64,000 bases of DNA from Marinospirillum alkaliphilum DSM 21637 (GCF_900119735.1 NZ_FPJW01000007.1:124001-188000); one strand, 5' to 3'; shown: positions 9,134 through 19,051, counted from the stretch's first letter. Notes: generated by a model not told the origin, from the letters alone. Made by a program: numbers and translations.

Positions 9134-9160
9134 CAAGGTATTCGCGGTATCAGCAGTATC
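9134..9160 (-). promoter_or_regulatory. Three tandem 9-bp repeats upstream of tsdB
   Basis: On the minus strand three consecutive 9-mers read GATACTGCT, GATACCGCG and AATACCTTG, sharing an [A/G]ATAC core at an exact 9-base period. They lie between the response-regulator gene and tsdB, 58-84 bases before the tsdB ATG. Their position suggests binding sites for the adjacent TtrR-like regulator. No convincing -35/-10 pair is seen, so this is inferred from spacing alone. Confidence 0.35.
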
Positions 9161-9169
9161 CTCACACCA

Positions 9170-9793
9170 CTAAAGGATTTCCCTACCCGTTCGCACCAGC
9201 AGATGGATCAGCTCAGGCACCGAGGTAACAGAAAGCTTTTTCATCAGGTTGTGGCGATGCACATCAACTGTTTTTGGGCTGATGCCCAGATGGTCAGCAA
9301 TCAGCTTGGCCGGGAGCCCCTGCACCAGGCACTCCATGACCTCCTGCTCTCTGGATGTGAGGGTTGCCAGCTGCTGTTTGCTGTGCTGTTGCTGATGCAA
9401 CTGCTTCAGTCGGGTTTGATGCAGCGCCACGGCTTGCTGAAGTGCATCAATCAGATGCTGGTCATTAAAGGGTTTTTCAAAAAAGTCACAGGCACCATCC
9501 TTCATGGCTTTCACCGCCATCCCCACATCAGCATGGCCACTCATCAGAATCACTGGTGGTGCTGCCGGATCCTGCTGCAGGGTACGCTGCAACTCCAGTC
9601 CACTCTGACCCGGCATGCGCACATCCAGCAAAACACATCCCGGCTGGCCACTTTGCCACTGAGCCAGAAAGTCCGCTCCATCACTGCACAGGCAGACGGT
9701 CAGACCCACAGTGCCCAGTAACCAGGCCAGGGACTCCCTGACCTGCTGATCATCATCCACAATCCAGACCTTTGCTGCAGTGGCATCAGTCAT
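9170..9793 (-). CDS. ttrR: LuxR/FixJ-family response regulator, TtrR-like
   Basis: The 207-residue protein has an N-terminal receiver domain with acidic residues in VDDD (12-15) and phospho-acceptor Asp57 in LLDVRMPG. A C-terminal LuxR helix-turn-helix (about 140-200) contains LTSREQEVMECL and GISPKTVDVHRHNLMKKL. It overlaps the end of the sensor kinase gene by 8 bases, so the two form a pair. I chose the ATG at 9793 because GGGGAG lies 7 bases upstream; an ATG at 9808 is poorly spaced. The likely targets are the tsdBA genes just downstream. Confidence 0.83.
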   Translation of the reverse strand: MTDATAAKVWIVDDDQQVRESLAWLLGTVGLTVCLCSDGADFLAQWQSGQPGCVLLDVRMPGQSGLELQRTLQQDPAAPPVILMSGHADVGMAVKAMKDGACDFFEKPFNDQHLIDALQQAVALHQTRLKQLHQQQHSKQQLATLTSREQEVMECLVQGLPAKLIADHLGISPKTVDVHRHNLMKKLSVTSVPELIHLLVRTGREIL

Positions 9794-11576
9794 TTTTGTG
9801 CTCCCCATCCTCTCGCTTCATCCCGGCGAATGCATCCGCAGGCCACTGAATCCTTGCGCAGCAGCCTTCCATCTCACGGTTAAACAGAAACAACTGGCCA
9901 CCCATCTGCTCGATCAGGTTAAGACAGAGGCTCAAACCCAGTCCCATGCCACTCGCCTTGGTGGTGAAAAAAGGCTCAAACAGTCGCTGTTGCACTTCCA
10001 TGTTCAGCCCTTCTCCATGGTCTTCAACATCCAGTTGAATATTGCCTTCAGCCGTCAGGCGACTGCTGAGCAGCAAGGTTCGCCGGGCAGCAGTCAACTG
10101 AGTCATGGCATCCACCGCATTGGCTAACAGATTGATCAGCACCTGCAAAAGCTCAACGCGGCTAACCTGTATCAGGGGCAGCGCACCACACAACTGCCAA
10201 TCAACCTTTACCTCGGTCTGACGCAGGCGACCTTCCATGAGTTCGATGGCTTCACAAAACACCTGATCCGGATCCAGCCACTCGGATTGCGGGACTTCCT
10301 TGCGTAAAAACCCTCGCAGATGACGAATGATTTCTGCTGCCCGCTCACCCTGGGCAGCCATGTGCCGTGCAGCATCATGCAGCTGCTGCTGAATGGCGTC
10401 TGCAGGCAGCTTTTGCAACAAGCGCTGACTGCCTTGTGCATAATTCACTATGGCTGTCAGCGGCTGGTTCAGCTCATGTGCCAGACCGGTCGCCAACTCA
10501 CCCATCAACGAAAAGCGGGAAAGGTGGGTCAGCTCCTGCTGACGCTCCCGGGATTGCTGCATGGCCAGCTGCAACTCGGCAGTCCGCCGGCGAATCAACA
10601 CCTGCACCCGCAGATAATGTGCCAAACCGGCAACAAACAATATCACCAGGAACAACAGGAAATAGCGGTAGGTATGGATCAGCGCCAACAATGAATGACC
10701 TGAAAACCCGGCATAAGGGCCAAGACGCAGGCGTGCAAACAGAGTATGAACAGGCTGGTAAGACAAGGGCGCTGACCATTCCGGCAAACCCTGTTCGGAA
10801 TGGGTCTGCAAGAGCGCCACCACCACTTGCCGTAAAAGGTCCGGTGGCTGGATACCAACACTCAGAAACGGCCAGTCAGGATAAAGATCGCTGGACAGCT
10901 GGCAAGGGTAGCCATCAACCTTTTGCGGCTCCAGCACCCGCCACCAGTCAGCATCCAGACGCCCTTCAGCTATCAGTGTTTCCGGCAGGCAACTGCGCAG
11001 TACCACTGCATCCACTTCACCGGATTGCAGCAAGAGCAACAGCTGTTCCATCGGGTAACCGGTGAATAACCACTCACCAATATGCTGCTCGGCATTCAGG
11101 CCCCGCTGCTCCAGCTGGTCACGAATCAGTTGATAACCACCAAAAGCCTGAGGAGAAACTGCAGCCACTCGTCGCTGCCTTAAATCCTGCCATCCATGGA
11201 TGGCAGCATCCCGGCGAACCAGCACCACCGACCCGACAGCCTGGTGGGGAGGATCAAACAAGGGGTTGAGCAGAGTGGCAAGAGGAGCCAGGGGATAATC
11301 ACGACTGAGTTCAACATAATGACCGGGGTTGGTGATCACAAAATCCAGCTGCCCAACTGCCAGTGCCTGCTGCAAGGCAGACAGATCCAGCATTTGCAGG
11401 TGCAACTGATAACCCGACAACCCCTGCTGCAAAGCGTCCAGGGTCGGCTGCCAGGACTCCAGTCCATCAGGTGCATCTCGCCAATCCAGCACACCCAGAT
11501 ACAAATCCCTGGCCTGCAACCCAACAGATAACAACAACAGCATCAAGGCAACCAGACCAACCGAAGTCCGTTTCAT
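9786..11576 (-). CDS. ttrS: Sensor histidine kinase with PhnD-like periplasmic domain, TtrS-like
   Basis: The 596-residue protein starts with a signal peptide or signal anchor. A periplasmic phosphonate-binding-protein-like domain follows (about 22-280, including FVITNPGHY and DLYPDWPF). One membrane helix lies near 305-325, then a HisKA domain with the phospho-acceptor in GLAHELNQPLTA and a HATPase domain with NLLANAVDAM and GMGLGLSL. This layout is that of TtrS tetrathionate sensors. The ATG at 11576 is preceded by GGGAG; the longer frame from 11615 is less likely. Its position upstream of ttrR and tsdBA supports sensing of tetrathionate or a related sulfur compound. Confidence 0.8.
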   Translation of the reverse strand: MKRTSVGLVALMLLLLSVGLQARDLYLGVLDWRDAPDGLESWQPTLDALQQGLSGYQLHLQMLDLSALQQALAVGQLDFVITNPGHYVELSRDYPLAPLATLLNPLFDPPHQAVGSVVLVRRDAAIHGWQDLRQRRVAAVSPQAFGGYQLIRDQLEQRGLNAEQHIGEWLFTGYPMEQLLLLLQSGEVDAVVLRSCLPETLIAEGRLDADWWRVLEPQKVDGYPCQLSSDLYPDWPFLSVGIQPPDLLRQVVVALLQTHSEQGLPEWSAPLSYQPVHTLFARLRLGPYAGFSGHSLLALIHTYRYFLLFLVILFVAGLAHYLRVQVLIRRRTAELQLAMQQSRERQQELTHLSRFSLMGELATGLAHELNQPLTAIVNYAQGSQRLLQKLPADAIQQQLHDAARHMAAQGERAAEIIRHLRGFLRKEVPQSEWLDPDQVFCEAIELMEGRLRQTEVKVDWQLCGALPLIQVSRVELLQVLINLLANAVDAMTQLTAARRTLLLSSRLTAEGNIQLDVEDHGEGLNMEVQQRLFEPFFTTKASGMGLGLSLCLNLIEQMGGQLFLFNREMEGCCARIQWPADAFAGMKREDGEHKND

Positions 11577-11692
11577 GCTTCTCCCGTTACAATACCAACT
11601 TACAGAAAAAAACAAAGTGATGCGAGACTTGCACCAACACCCTATGGAAGATGGGGCTGCATTCCACCCGCACCCAGAAACTGGAGGTCAGT

Positions 11693-12271
11693 TTGAAAGG
11701 ATCACTCTATCGGAATCTGCTGATATTCACCACTTTACTCATGGTCGGTTGTGCGACCACCCACCCGCTGGGCATCAAGGATGGCGACTGGCAGCAGATG
11801 AGCCAGCAACAGCAACATGAAGCCCGCATGCAGCAGGCCCGACTGGATGAAATTGAACGACAACGGCGTGCTGATCAGGCCGAAGCCCGACGCCTGCAGG
11901 AGCTGGCCCACCAGGCAGAGCTGGAACGCATCCGCCAGAATCCACGTTTTGGTGACATCATCCAGTGCAGTGTCAGCAATGGCCAGACCTACACCAGCAG
12001 TGATTGGCACCCGGCCCAGCCCATGGCATTTGAGCTGGTGCGCGGTGAAACACGGGAAGTGTTGTTTCCACGTGCCGACCGACCGACACAACAATCGCGT
12101 GGCACGGCCAGTTTTGATGGCCTGACCGTGAAAATCTGTCGTCCGGTGGAGCGTGATTGTTCGGTGATGGCAGGGACCGAAAGTGAATACCGTCGCGGCA
12201 AAACCCAGTCCATCCGTTCTGCTCGACTGATCAGGGGTGAGCTGCGCTGCCAGTTTCCCCGCGGTTATTAA
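11693..12271 (+). CDS. Putative outer-membrane or periplasmic lipoprotein with coiled coil
   Basis: From a TTG at 11693 the product has 192 residues: a short basic N terminus, a hydrophobic stretch and a lipobox LMVGC, so it should be lipid-modified at that Cys. A Gln/Glu/Arg-rich coiled coil follows (MQQARLDEIERQRR and beyond), then a C-terminal domain with four Cys that could form disulfides. I chose TTG because GGAGG lies 5 bases upstream; an ATG at 11651 adds 14 residues without a ribosome site. I do not recognise the family. It is divergent from ttrS with no proven link. Confidence 0.65.
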   Translation: MKGSLYRNLLIFTTLLMVGCATTHPLGIKDGDWQQMSQQQQHEARMQQARLDEIERQRRADQAEARRLQELAHQAELERIRQNPRFGDIIQCSVSNGQTYTSSDWHPAQPMAFELVRGETREVLFPRADRPTQQSRGTASFDGLTVKICRPVERDCSVMAGTESEYRRGKTQSIRSARLIRGELRCQFPRGY

Positions 12272-12286
12272 AGCAACTGACAGTAA

Positions 12287-12317
12287 CAGAAAAGGCCGGA
12301 TCATCCGGCCTTTTCTG
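12287..12317. terminator. Bidirectional intrinsic terminator
   Basis: The arms CAGAAAAGGCCGGA (12287-12300) and TCCGGCCTTTTCTG (12304-12317) pair perfectly around a 3-base loop. The A-run on one side and T-run on the other make it usable from both strands. It lies between the convergent lipoprotein and symporter genes, 15 bases from each stop. Confidence 0.85.
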
Positions 12318-12332
12318 TATTTCAGACACGCC

Positions 12333-13679
12333 TCAGAGGTTGGCGAAAAACACCACCAATACGCCAATCGGTGCAATGTAACGGGCAATCAGATTCCACA
12401 GGCTGAAGTCGTAAATATCCAGCCCCAGTTCCTGACGCACCTGCTCCTTGTCCAGACACCAGGCCACAAACAGGATCACACCCAAGCCGGTCAGTGGCAG
12501 CAGGAACTTACTGGTCAGGGTATCCAGCAGATCAAAAATACCCAGCCCCAGCAGGGTGAAGTCACTCAGCACATTAAAGGACAGCAGCGCCAGAATACCC
12601 AGCGCCCAGGCAGCCACACCGGAAACCAGGGTGGCGCCCATGCGGCTTAAGGGTGTGCGCTCTTCAACAAACTCCACCACTGGCTCCAGCAGAGAAATGG
12701 CTGATGCGATAGCGGCAAAGGTCAGCAGCACAAAAAACGCCACACCCACCAGCCAACCAGCTGTGATGTTGCCAAATGCCACCGGCAGGGTGACAAAAAT
12801 CAGGCCGGGGCCCTGACCCAGATCCAGGCCATTGGCAAATACAATCGGGAAAATGGCCAGACCGGCCGCCAGTGCAATCACTGTATCCATGATCACCACA
12901 GTACGGGCTGACTGCAGCAGGCTGACATCTTCACCCAGGTAAGAGCCGTAAGCCATCATGATGCCCATGCCCAGTGACAGGGTGAAAAAGGCATGGCCCA
13001 GTGCTGCCAGAACAATACCACCATTCAATTGTGACCAGTCAGGTTTGAACATGAATGCCAGTGCATCCATGAAACCGCCGGTGGTCATGCCGTAAATCAC
13101 CAGCAACACCAGCAGCACACCCAGTGCAGGCATCAGGGTGCGGGCAGCCGCTTCCAGACCACCGGTGACACCACGGGCCACAATGCCGATGGTGATCAGC
13201 ATGAACAGGCTGTGCCAGAAAATCAGCAGTCCGGGGCTGGCCAGCAGACCACCGAAAATGGCGCCAATGCCATCACCGTCCTGACCACTGAAGTTGCCGG
13301 TCACAGCATCCTTGATGTAGGCCAGCGACCAGCCACCGATCACACTGTAGAAGGACAGAATCAGGAAAGCCGCCAGCACACCACCCAGACCAACCAGTAC
13401 CCAGACGCGACTGCGATGATTATCTGCAGCCAGTTGCTGCATGGTGTGGATGGGGTTTTTCTGGCCACGACGGCCCAGCAGCCATTCACCGACCAGAATC
13501 GGCAGACCGATCAGAAAAATACAGGCCAGATAGATCAGCACAAAAGCAGCACCGCCACTGTCGCCGACCATGTAGGGAAACTTCCAGATATTACCGAGAC
13601 CCACCGCCGAGCCTGTGGCGGCGAGCACAAAACCCATGCGGGACGACCACTGGGCATGCACCTTGTTTGCAGTTGTCAT
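12333..13679 (-). CDS. Sodium-dependent transporter, neurotransmitter:sodium symporter (SNF) family
   Basis: The 448-residue inner-membrane protein has the NSS signature GSAVGLGNIWKFPY in its first helix and 11-12 hydrophobic segments. Family members such as LeuT and MhsT couple uptake of amino acids to sodium ions. The length is that of bacterial MhsT/TnaT-type members with 11 helices. The ATG at 13679 has GAGG about 8 bases upstream and starts immediately before the conserved region; a frame from 13766 adds 29 unlikely residues. The substrate is not predictable here. The sodium dependence fits a saline habitat. Confidence 0.88.
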   Translation of the reverse strand: MTTANKVHAQWSSRMGFVLAATGSAVGLGNIWKFPYMVGDSGGAAFVLIYLACIFLIGLPILVGEWLLGRRGQKNPIHTMQQLAADNHRSRVWVLVGLGGVLAAFLILSFYSVIGGWSLAYIKDAVTGNFSGQDGDGIGAIFGGLLASPGLLIFWHSLFMLITIGIVARGVTGGLEAAARTLMPALGVLLVLLVIYGMTTGGFMDALAFMFKPDWSQLNGGIVLAALGHAFFTLSLGMGIMMAYGSYLGEDVSLLQSARTVVIMDTVIALAAGLAIFPIVFANGLDLGQGPGLIFVTLPVAFGNITAGWLVGVAFFVLLTFAAIASAISLLEPVVEFVEERTPLSRMGATLVSGVAAWALGILALLSFNVLSDFTLLGLGIFDLLDTLTSKFLLPLTGLGVILFVAWCLDKEQVRQELGLDIYDFSLWNLIARYIAPIGVLVVFFANL

Positions 13680-14035
13680 GTAAAAAACCTCAAGACCCCG
13701 TTTCTTATTGATTTCAGGCCTGCTGATCCACCACCACTGACTGGATCCAACACAGACAGAAACCAACAGAAAACATCAGTTGCCTCCGGGGTTTGAGACA
13801 ACAGAAGGTCTGGCAGGATCACTGCTGCAAACAGTCAGCGGTACCAGCGGATAAACCGGCACCTGCAACTTTCCGGCTGATCGATCTGACCGGTTGGAAA
13901 GTAATGGCGGGCATTTTGCCCCAAACAGGCGTTCGGGTCACCTGAAACGGCGTTGAAAAGACGACTTTCCCTGTAACCCTCTGGTAAACTTGGTTCCATT
14001 ATTTTATTGATCCCGTTTTCCGGAGTAACCGATTC
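13680..14035. other. Divergent intergenic region with candidate argH promoter
   Basis: This 356-base gap separates the divergent symporter and argH genes. I see no gene in it. An extended -10 (TG at 13982-13983, TAAACT at 13985-13990) lies about 45 bases before the argH ATG, with only a weak -35 (CGACTT at 13962-13967). No clear arginine-repressor box or terminator is visible. Confidence 0.35.
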
Positions 14036-15463
14036 ATGACGCAGCCCAGCGCCCCTGAGCAGAACCCTGCCACTGAAACCGAAAAGCCCTGGGGAGGGCG
14101 CTTCAGCGAACCAACCGATGCCTTTGTGGAAGGCTTCACCGCCTCGGTTAATTTTGACAAGCGCCTCTATCATCACGACATTGAAGGCTCCATTGCCCAT
14201 GCCACCATGCTGGCCAAGGTTGGTGTGCTGACCGAAATGGAGCGGGATGCCATCGTGCAGGGCCTGAAGGACATCCGCGCCGAGATTGAACGTGGCGAAT
14301 TCCAGTGGTCAGTGAAACTGGAAGATGTTCACATGAACATTGAGTCCGCCCTGACCGCCCGCATCGGCATCACCGGTAAAAAACTCCACACCGGCCGCTC
14401 ACGCAACGACCAGGTGGCCACCGATGTGCGCCTGTACCTGCGTGATGAAATTGACACCATTGCTGCCGAATTGACGCGTCTGCAAACCGGTCTGATTGAT
14501 CTGGCCAGCCGTGAAGCCGATACCATCATGCCAGGGTTCACTCACCTGCAGACCGCCCAGCCAGTCACCTTTGGTCATCATCTGCTGGCCTGGAATGAAA
14601 TGCTGCAGCGGGATTACGAGCGATTGATCGACAGCCGCAAGCGGGTCAACATCCTGCCGCTGGGCGCTGCCGCACTGGCGGGCACCACCTACCCGATTGA
14701 CCGGCTGATGACGGCCGAATTACTGGGTTTTGAGCGCCCCACCGAAAACTCACTGGACTCCGTCTCCGACCGGGACTTTGCCATCGAATTCTGCAGCTTT
14801 GCCAGCCTGCTGCTGATGCACCTGTCACGCATGAGTGAGGAACTGGTGTTATGGACCAGCTCCCAGTTCAACTTCATCAACCTGCCGGACCGCTTCTGCA
14901 CCGGCAGCTCCATCATGCCGCAGAAAAAAAACCCGGATGTGCCTGAGTTGGTGCGTGGCAAGAGCGGACGGGTGTATGGCCACCTGATGAGCCTGCTGAC
15001 CCTGATGAAGTCCCAGCCACTGGCTTACAACAAGGACAACCAGGAAGATAAAGAGCCACTGTTTGATGCCATCGACACCGTTAAAGGCTGCCTGCGTGCC
15101 TTTGCCGACATGGTGCCAGCCATTGAACCACGCCGTGAAGTGATGCACGAAGCAGCCCGCCGTGGTTTTGCCACCGCCACCGATCTGGCTGATTATCTGG
15201 TGCGCAAGGGTGTGCCTTTCCGGGATGCCCATGAAATTGTCGGCAAGTCAGTGGCCTTTGGTGTGGCGGAGAACCGCGATCTGGCTGACATGACACTGGC
15301 GGAACTGCAGCAGTTTTCAGACATCATCGGTGCCGATGTGTTTGAGGTACTGACGCTGGAAGGCTCGGTTGCGGCCCGTAACCACCTGGGCGGCACCGCA
15401 CCGGAGCAGGTGCGTGCTGCTGCAGTGCGCGCCCGCAACCTGTTGCGTCAGCGTGCAGGTTAA
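14036..15463 (+). CDS. argH: Argininosuccinate lyase
   Basis: ArgH splits argininosuccinate into arginine and fumarate, the last step of arginine synthesis. The 475-residue product carries the fumarase/aspartase superfamily signature [12 protein letters not shown] with its mobile catalytic Ser, plus [17 protein letters not shown] and [16 protein letters not shown]. The N terminus [12 protein letters not shown] is typical and the length is usual. The gene heads a compact run with lptM, lysA and dapF, a common gammaproteobacterial arrangement; carAB at the far end of the window supplies the same pathway. Confidence 0.97.
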   Translation: MTQPSAPEQNPATETEKPWGGRFSEPTDAFVEGFTASVNFDKRLYHHDIEGSIAHATMLAKVGVLTEMERDAIVQGLKDIRAEIERGEFQWSVKLEDVHMNIESALTARIGITGKKLHTGRSRNDQVATDVRLYLRDEIDTIAAELTRLQTGLIDLASREADTIMPGFTHLQTAQPVTFGHHLLAWNEMLQRDYERLIDSRKRVNILPLGAAALAGTTYPIDRLMTAELLGFERPTENSLDSVSDRDFAIEFCSFASLLLMHLSRMSEELVLWTSSQFNFINLPDRFCTGSSIMPQKKNPDVPELVRGKSGRVYGHLMSLLTLMKSQPLAYNKDNQEDKEPLFDAIDTVKGCLRAFADMVPAIEPRREVMHEAARRGFATATDLADYLVRKGVPFRDAHEIVGKSVAFGVAENRDLADMTLAELQQFSDIIGADVFEVLTLEGSVAARNHLGGTAPEQVRAAAVRARNLLRQRAG

Positions 15464-15467
15464 AACC

Positions 15468-15581
15468 ATGCGACTGCTGCCACTGTTTTTGCTGTTGCTG
15501 CTTCTGGCTGCCTGCGGCCAGAAGGGTGACCTTTACCTGCCGCCTGCGGCCAGTCTTCCAACCCCTGATGCACGAGTCTGA
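15468..15581 (+). CDS. lptM: Small LPS-assembly lipoprotein LptM (YifL)
   Basis: This 37-residue protein has a Leu-rich signal segment, lipobox LAAC and the hallmark CGQKGDLYLPP that follows the lipidated Cys. In E. coli LptM (YifL) binds the LptDE translocon and helps its oxidative maturation. The position between argH and lysA is the conserved neighbourhood of this family. Its ATG is 4 bases after the argH stop, and lysA begins 5 bases after its own stop, so the three are probably translated from one transcript. Confidence 0.88.
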   Translation: MRLLPLFLLLLLLAACGQKGDLYLPPAASLPTPDARV

Positions 15582-15586
15582 TCACC

Positions 15587-16840
15587 ATGGATTTTTTCAA
15601 TTACAACAATGGCCAACTCTTTGCTGAAGACCTGAGCGTCAAAGAACTGGCTGAAGCCTTCGGCACCCCGCTTTATGTGTATTCCCGCGCCACCCTGGAG
15701 CGACATTACCGTGCTTATGCTGACCCGCTGGCCAATCAGCCGCATCTGATCTGTTATGCCGTGAAGGCCAACTCCAACCTGGGTGTGCTGAATGTGCTGG
15801 CACGCATGGGTGCCGGTTTTGACATCGTTTCTGCCGGTGAACTGGAGCGGGTGCTGGCTGCCGGTGGTGATCCGGCCCGAGTGGTATTTTCCGGTGTTGG
15901 CAAACAGGTTGGTGAAATCCGCCGCGCCCTATCCGTTGGCATCAAGTGTTTTAATGTCGAGTCCATTCCCGAGCTGCAGCGCATTGACTGCATCGCTGAG
16001 GAAATGGGGCTGCGGGCACCGGTTTCCATCCGGGTGAATCCAGATGTTGATCCCAAAACCCACCCCTATATTTCCACCGGTTTAAAAGCCAACAAGTTTG
16101 GTATCGGTTTTGAGCTGGCGCGTGAAGTTTATCGCCAGGCAGCAGCCATGCAGCACATTGAAGTGGTTGGTGTCGACTGCCACATCGGCTCACAGATCAC
16201 CCAGATTGACCCTTTCCTGGATGCCCTGGATCGGCTGCTGGTGCTGATCGATCAACTGGCAGAAGACGGCATTCACATCCGCCACCTGGATCTGGGTGGC
16301 GGCCTAGGTGTGCGTTACAACGATGAAACGCCGCCCCTGCCAACCACCTATATTGAAGCCCTGCGTCAGAAACTGGGCAACCGTCAGTTTGAGCTGGTAT
16401 TTGAGCCCGGCCGCGCCATTGCCGCCAACGCCGGCATTCTGGTCACCCGGGTGGAATACCTGAAAGAAGGCCAGGAAAAGCACTTTGCCATTGTTGATGC
16501 CGCCATGAACGACCTGCTGCGCCCGGCACTCTACAATGCCTGGCAGGCCATCATTCCGGTCACTGAACACCCCGATGGCACCACACGCAGTTGGGATATT
16601 GTCGGGCCGGTCTGTGAAACCGGAGACTTTCTCGGCAAGGATCGTGAGTTGACTCTCAAACCCGGTGACCTGCTGGCTGTACGCTCTGCCGGTGCCTATG
16701 GTTTTGCCATGGCCTCCAACTACAACAGCCGCAATCGCCCCGCTGAAGTGATGGTGGATGGCAGTGAGCGTTACCTGGTGCGCCAGCGCGAAAGTTACGA
16801 ACAACAGATGGCAGGTGAATTCACCCTGCCGGGTCAGTGA
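15587..16840 (+). CDS. lysA: Diaminopimelate decarboxylase
   Basis: LysA decarboxylates meso-diaminopimelate to L-lysine using pyridoxal phosphate. The 417-residue fold-type III enzyme has the PLP-binding Lys60 in CYAVKANSN, the phosphate-binding GGGLGVRY and the dimer-interface motif CETGDFLG that contributes an active-site Cys. Length and N terminus match the family. It is followed 9 bases later by dapF, which makes its substrate, so the pair commits the pathway branch to lysine and peptidoglycan. Confidence 0.97.
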   Translation: MDFFNYNNGQLFAEDLSVKELAEAFGTPLYVYSRATLERHYRAYADPLANQPHLICYAVKANSNLGVLNVLARMGAGFDIVSAGELERVLAAGGDPARVVFSGVGKQVGEIRRALSVGIKCFNVESIPELQRIDCIAEEMGLRAPVSIRVNPDVDPKTHPYISTGLKANKFGIGFELAREVYRQAAAMQHIEVVGVDCHIGSQITQIDPFLDALDRLLVLIDQLAEDGIHIRHLDLGGGLGVRYNDETPPLPTTYIEALRQKLGNRQFELVFEPGRAIAANAGILVTRVEYLKEGQEKHFAIVDAAMNDLLRPALYNAWQAIIPVTEHPDGTTRSWDIVGPVCETGDFLGKDRELTLKPGDLLAVRSAGAYGFAMASNYNSRNRPAEVMVDGSERYLVRQRESYEQQMAGEFTLPGQ

Positions 16841-16849
16841 GGGTTATCC

Positions 16850-17680
16850 ATGCTGCTTCATTTCACCAAGATGCATGGGCTGGGCAATGACTTCATGGTG
16901 CTGGATCTGATCAGCCAGAAGGTTCGCCTGCGGCCGGAACAGATCCGTCGATTGGCCGACCGGCATTTTGGTGTTGGTTTTGATCAGTTGCTGACGGTTG
17001 AGGTGCCCACCACCCCGGATGCCGACTTCCGTTACCGGATTTACAACGCGGATGGCTCGGAAGTGGAAAACTGCGGCAATGGTGCCCGCTGTTTTGCCGT
17101 GTTTGTCCATGATCGCAAACTAACCAATAAAAATCGCCTGCAGGTCGAAACGGCCGGCGGCCCACTGATCCTGCTGATCAATGACAAGGGACTGGTAACC
17201 GTCGACATGGGTGTACCGCGACTACAGCCAGACCTGATCCCCTTTGCAGCAGAACATCAGGCCATCAGCTATCCACTGGAAGTAGCCGGACAGTCTCTGG
17301 AAGTGGGCGCGGTTTCCATGGGTAATCCCCATGCGGTACTTCGGATTGATGATGTTGCCCATGCACCGGTGGCCGAGTTAGGCCCGCAAATTGAAAACCA
17401 CCCTCGCTTTCCAAAACGGGTTAATGCCGGCTTCCTGCAGGTGGTCTCCCGTAATCAGGGGCGCTTGCGCGTTTTTGAGCGGGGTGTTGGTGAAACCCTG
17501 GCCTGTGGCACTGGTGCCTGCGCCGCCATGGTTTATGGTCGGCTGCAAGGCTGGTTTGACTCGCGTGTGGAGATGCAGCTGCCCGGCGGTCATCTGCAAC
17601 TGGAATGGCAGGGCGAAGGTCACCCGGTGATGATGACCGGCCCGGCCCAGAAGGTTTTTGAAGGACATCTGCATTTATGA
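16850..17680 (+). CDS. dapF: Diaminopimelate epimerase
   Basis: DapF converts LL- to meso-diaminopimelate, needed for both lysine and the peptidoglycan cross-bridge. The 276-residue product has the two catalytic cysteines of this cofactor-free racemase in ENCGNGARC (Cys75) and [11 protein letters not shown]. The start [15 protein letters not shown] is canonical. The stop overlaps the start of the DUF484 gene (ATGA), which indicates translational coupling. Confidence 0.97.
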   Translation: MLLHFTKMHGLGNDFMVLDLISQKVRLRPEQIRRLADRHFGVGFDQLLTVEVPTTPDADFRYRIYNADGSEVENCGNGARCFAVFVHDRKLTNKNRLQVETAGGPLILLINDKGLVTVDMGVPRLQPDLIPFAAEHQAISYPLEVAGQSLEVGAVSMGNPHAVLRIDDVAHAPVAELGPQIENHPRFPKRVNAGFLQVVSRNQGRLRVFERGVGETLACGTGACAAMVYGRLQGWFDSRVEMQLPGGHLQLEWQGEGHPVMMTGPAQKVFEGHLHL

Positions 17681-18366
17681 ACAGAGCAGACAAGGCGCTG
17701 GCATCCACCGACACAGCACTGGAAGCGGAACAGATTGAAAGCTGGCTGGCAGATCACCCAGACTTTTTTCTGGGTCGTGAACAGCTGCTGTGCAACATGC
17801 AACTGGAGCATGCCTGTGGTGACAGTGAGTCCTTGCTGCTGTATCAGTTGCAACTGCTGCGTCAGAATCTGAAAGATCAACAACAGCGCTACCAGCAGTT
17901 GCTCAACAATGCCCGTGACAATGAAAAACGTTTAAAAAGGGTAGAGCGCCTGCTGGTTAAACTGGTGGAGGCCAACAACACTGAAGAGCTGGTCAGCCTG
18001 CTGCAGGAACAACTGCAGCAGGACTTTGATATTCCACGCATCCAGCTCTGGAGTTATACCAACCTCAGCAGCCTGCCGCGTGCCAGTGAACAACAGCAAC
18101 AGCAGCAACTGGATCTGCTGGGCCAGCACCAGGCCCGCAGCCTGACCCTGGAGCCAGGCGTAACCAGCCTGCTGGGCCTGGATGGCATGACCAGCGGCTC
18201 AGCCATCCTTTGCCGCCTCAGCCACACTCGCACCCTGGGCCTGTTGGTACTGGCACACCCATCAGTACAGCATTTTCGCCAGCAGGACACCCTCTTTGTA
18301 GAACACCTCTGCGCGGTGATCAGTCGTCTGCTATCGAGGGATCGGCTGGGATTTCGTCCTGACTGA
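17677..18366 (+). CDS. DUF484 family protein (GAF-like)
   Basis: This 229-residue soluble protein matches the DUF484 family found after dapF in many gammaproteobacteria. It opens with a helical segment ([15 protein letters not shown]), a coiled coil (about 60-95), then a GAF-like domain. A run of glutamines ([11 protein letters not shown]) lies in the linker. The function is unknown; in other genomes the next gene is usually xerC, which is absent here. Its 3' end overlaps the convergent engB gene by 47 bases. Confidence 0.85.
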   Translation: MNRADKALASTDTALEAEQIESWLADHPDFFLGREQLLCNMQLEHACGDSESLLLYQLQLLRQNLKDQQQRYQQLLNNARDNEKRLKRVERLLVKLVEANNTEELVSLLQEQLQQDFDIPRIQLWSYTNLSSLPRASEQQQQQQLDLLGQHQARSLTLEPGVTSLLGLDGMTSGSAILCRLSHTRTLGLLVLAHPSVQHFRQQDTLFVEHLCAVISRLLSRDRLGFRPD

Positions 18367-19051
18367 CGTCAGGCACTTCCACCTGCAGCTCCAGCCAGTC
18401 ATCCAGCACTCGCCAGGCCTCTGCCATGCCTTCCTGTTTCAAGGAAGAAAACAACTGCACAGTAAACTGGCCATTCAACAGTTTTAATTCATTCCGCACC
18501 GTCTGCAACTGCTGAGCAGCCGGCCCCCGCTTGAGTTTGTCGGACTTGGTCAGCAGGATATGCACTGGCAGATTACGACTGGCCGCCACTTCCATCAGCT
18601 GATGATCAAACTCCGTCAGGGGATGGCGTACATCCATCATCACCACCACGCCACACAAACACTGGCGCTGACTGACATAATCGCCCAGGTGTCTGCCCCA
18701 CTCCCGACGCATCGCCTCAGGCACCTTGGCATAACCATAACCGGGTAAATCCACCAAGCGGCGCTGCTCATCAATCTGAAAAAAATTGATCAACTGGGTT
18801 CGCCCAGGGGTTTTACTGGTTCGGGCCAGGCGTGAAGAGGTGAGGCAATTCAGCGCACTGGACTTACCGGCATTGGAACGACCGGCAAAAGCGATCTCCC
18901 AGCCCTCATCCGGCGGACATTGCGCCAGCGTCTGGGCGCTGATTAAAAAGCTGGCCGCCGCATAGTGCTTAGGCTGGGGCATCACGGGTGGGCGTGAAGC
19001 CGGTTGATAAATAATTTTCTGCTGGGGCTTTTTTTTCTTAACCGGGCGCAT
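18320..19051 (-). CDS. engB: Ribosome-biogenesis GTP-binding protein EngB (YihA/YsxC)
   Basis: EngB is an essential GTPase needed for large ribosomal subunit assembly and, through that, for division. The 243-residue product carries G1 [12 protein letters not shown], the G2 region [15 protein letters not shown]3 [11 protein letters not shown] and G4 TKSDKL. A Lys/Pro-rich N-terminal extension of about 30 residues and an acidic C-terminal tail make it longer than the usual 200-210 residues. It is convergent with the DUF484 gene and divergent from the cytochrome c4 gene, an arrangement seen in pseudomonads. Confidence 0.95.
   Translation of the reverse strand: MRPVKKKKPQQKIIYQPASRPPVMPQPKHYAAASFLISAQTLAQCPPDEGWEIAFAGRSNAGKSSALNCLTSSRLARTSKTPGRTQLINFFQIDEQRRLVDLPGYGYAKVPEAMRREWGRHLGDYVSQRQCLCGVVVMMDVRHPLTEFDHQLMEVAASRNLPVHILLTKSDKLKRGPAAQQLQTVRNELKLLNGQFTVQLFSSLKQEGMAEAWRVLDDWLELQVEVPDVSQDEIPADPSIADD

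Noticed and set aside
18085-18115. CAA/CAG microsatellite as a phase-variation tract
   Set aside because: The run encodes glutamines in the DUF484 linker, is short and interrupted, and is in units of three so it cannot switch the frame.
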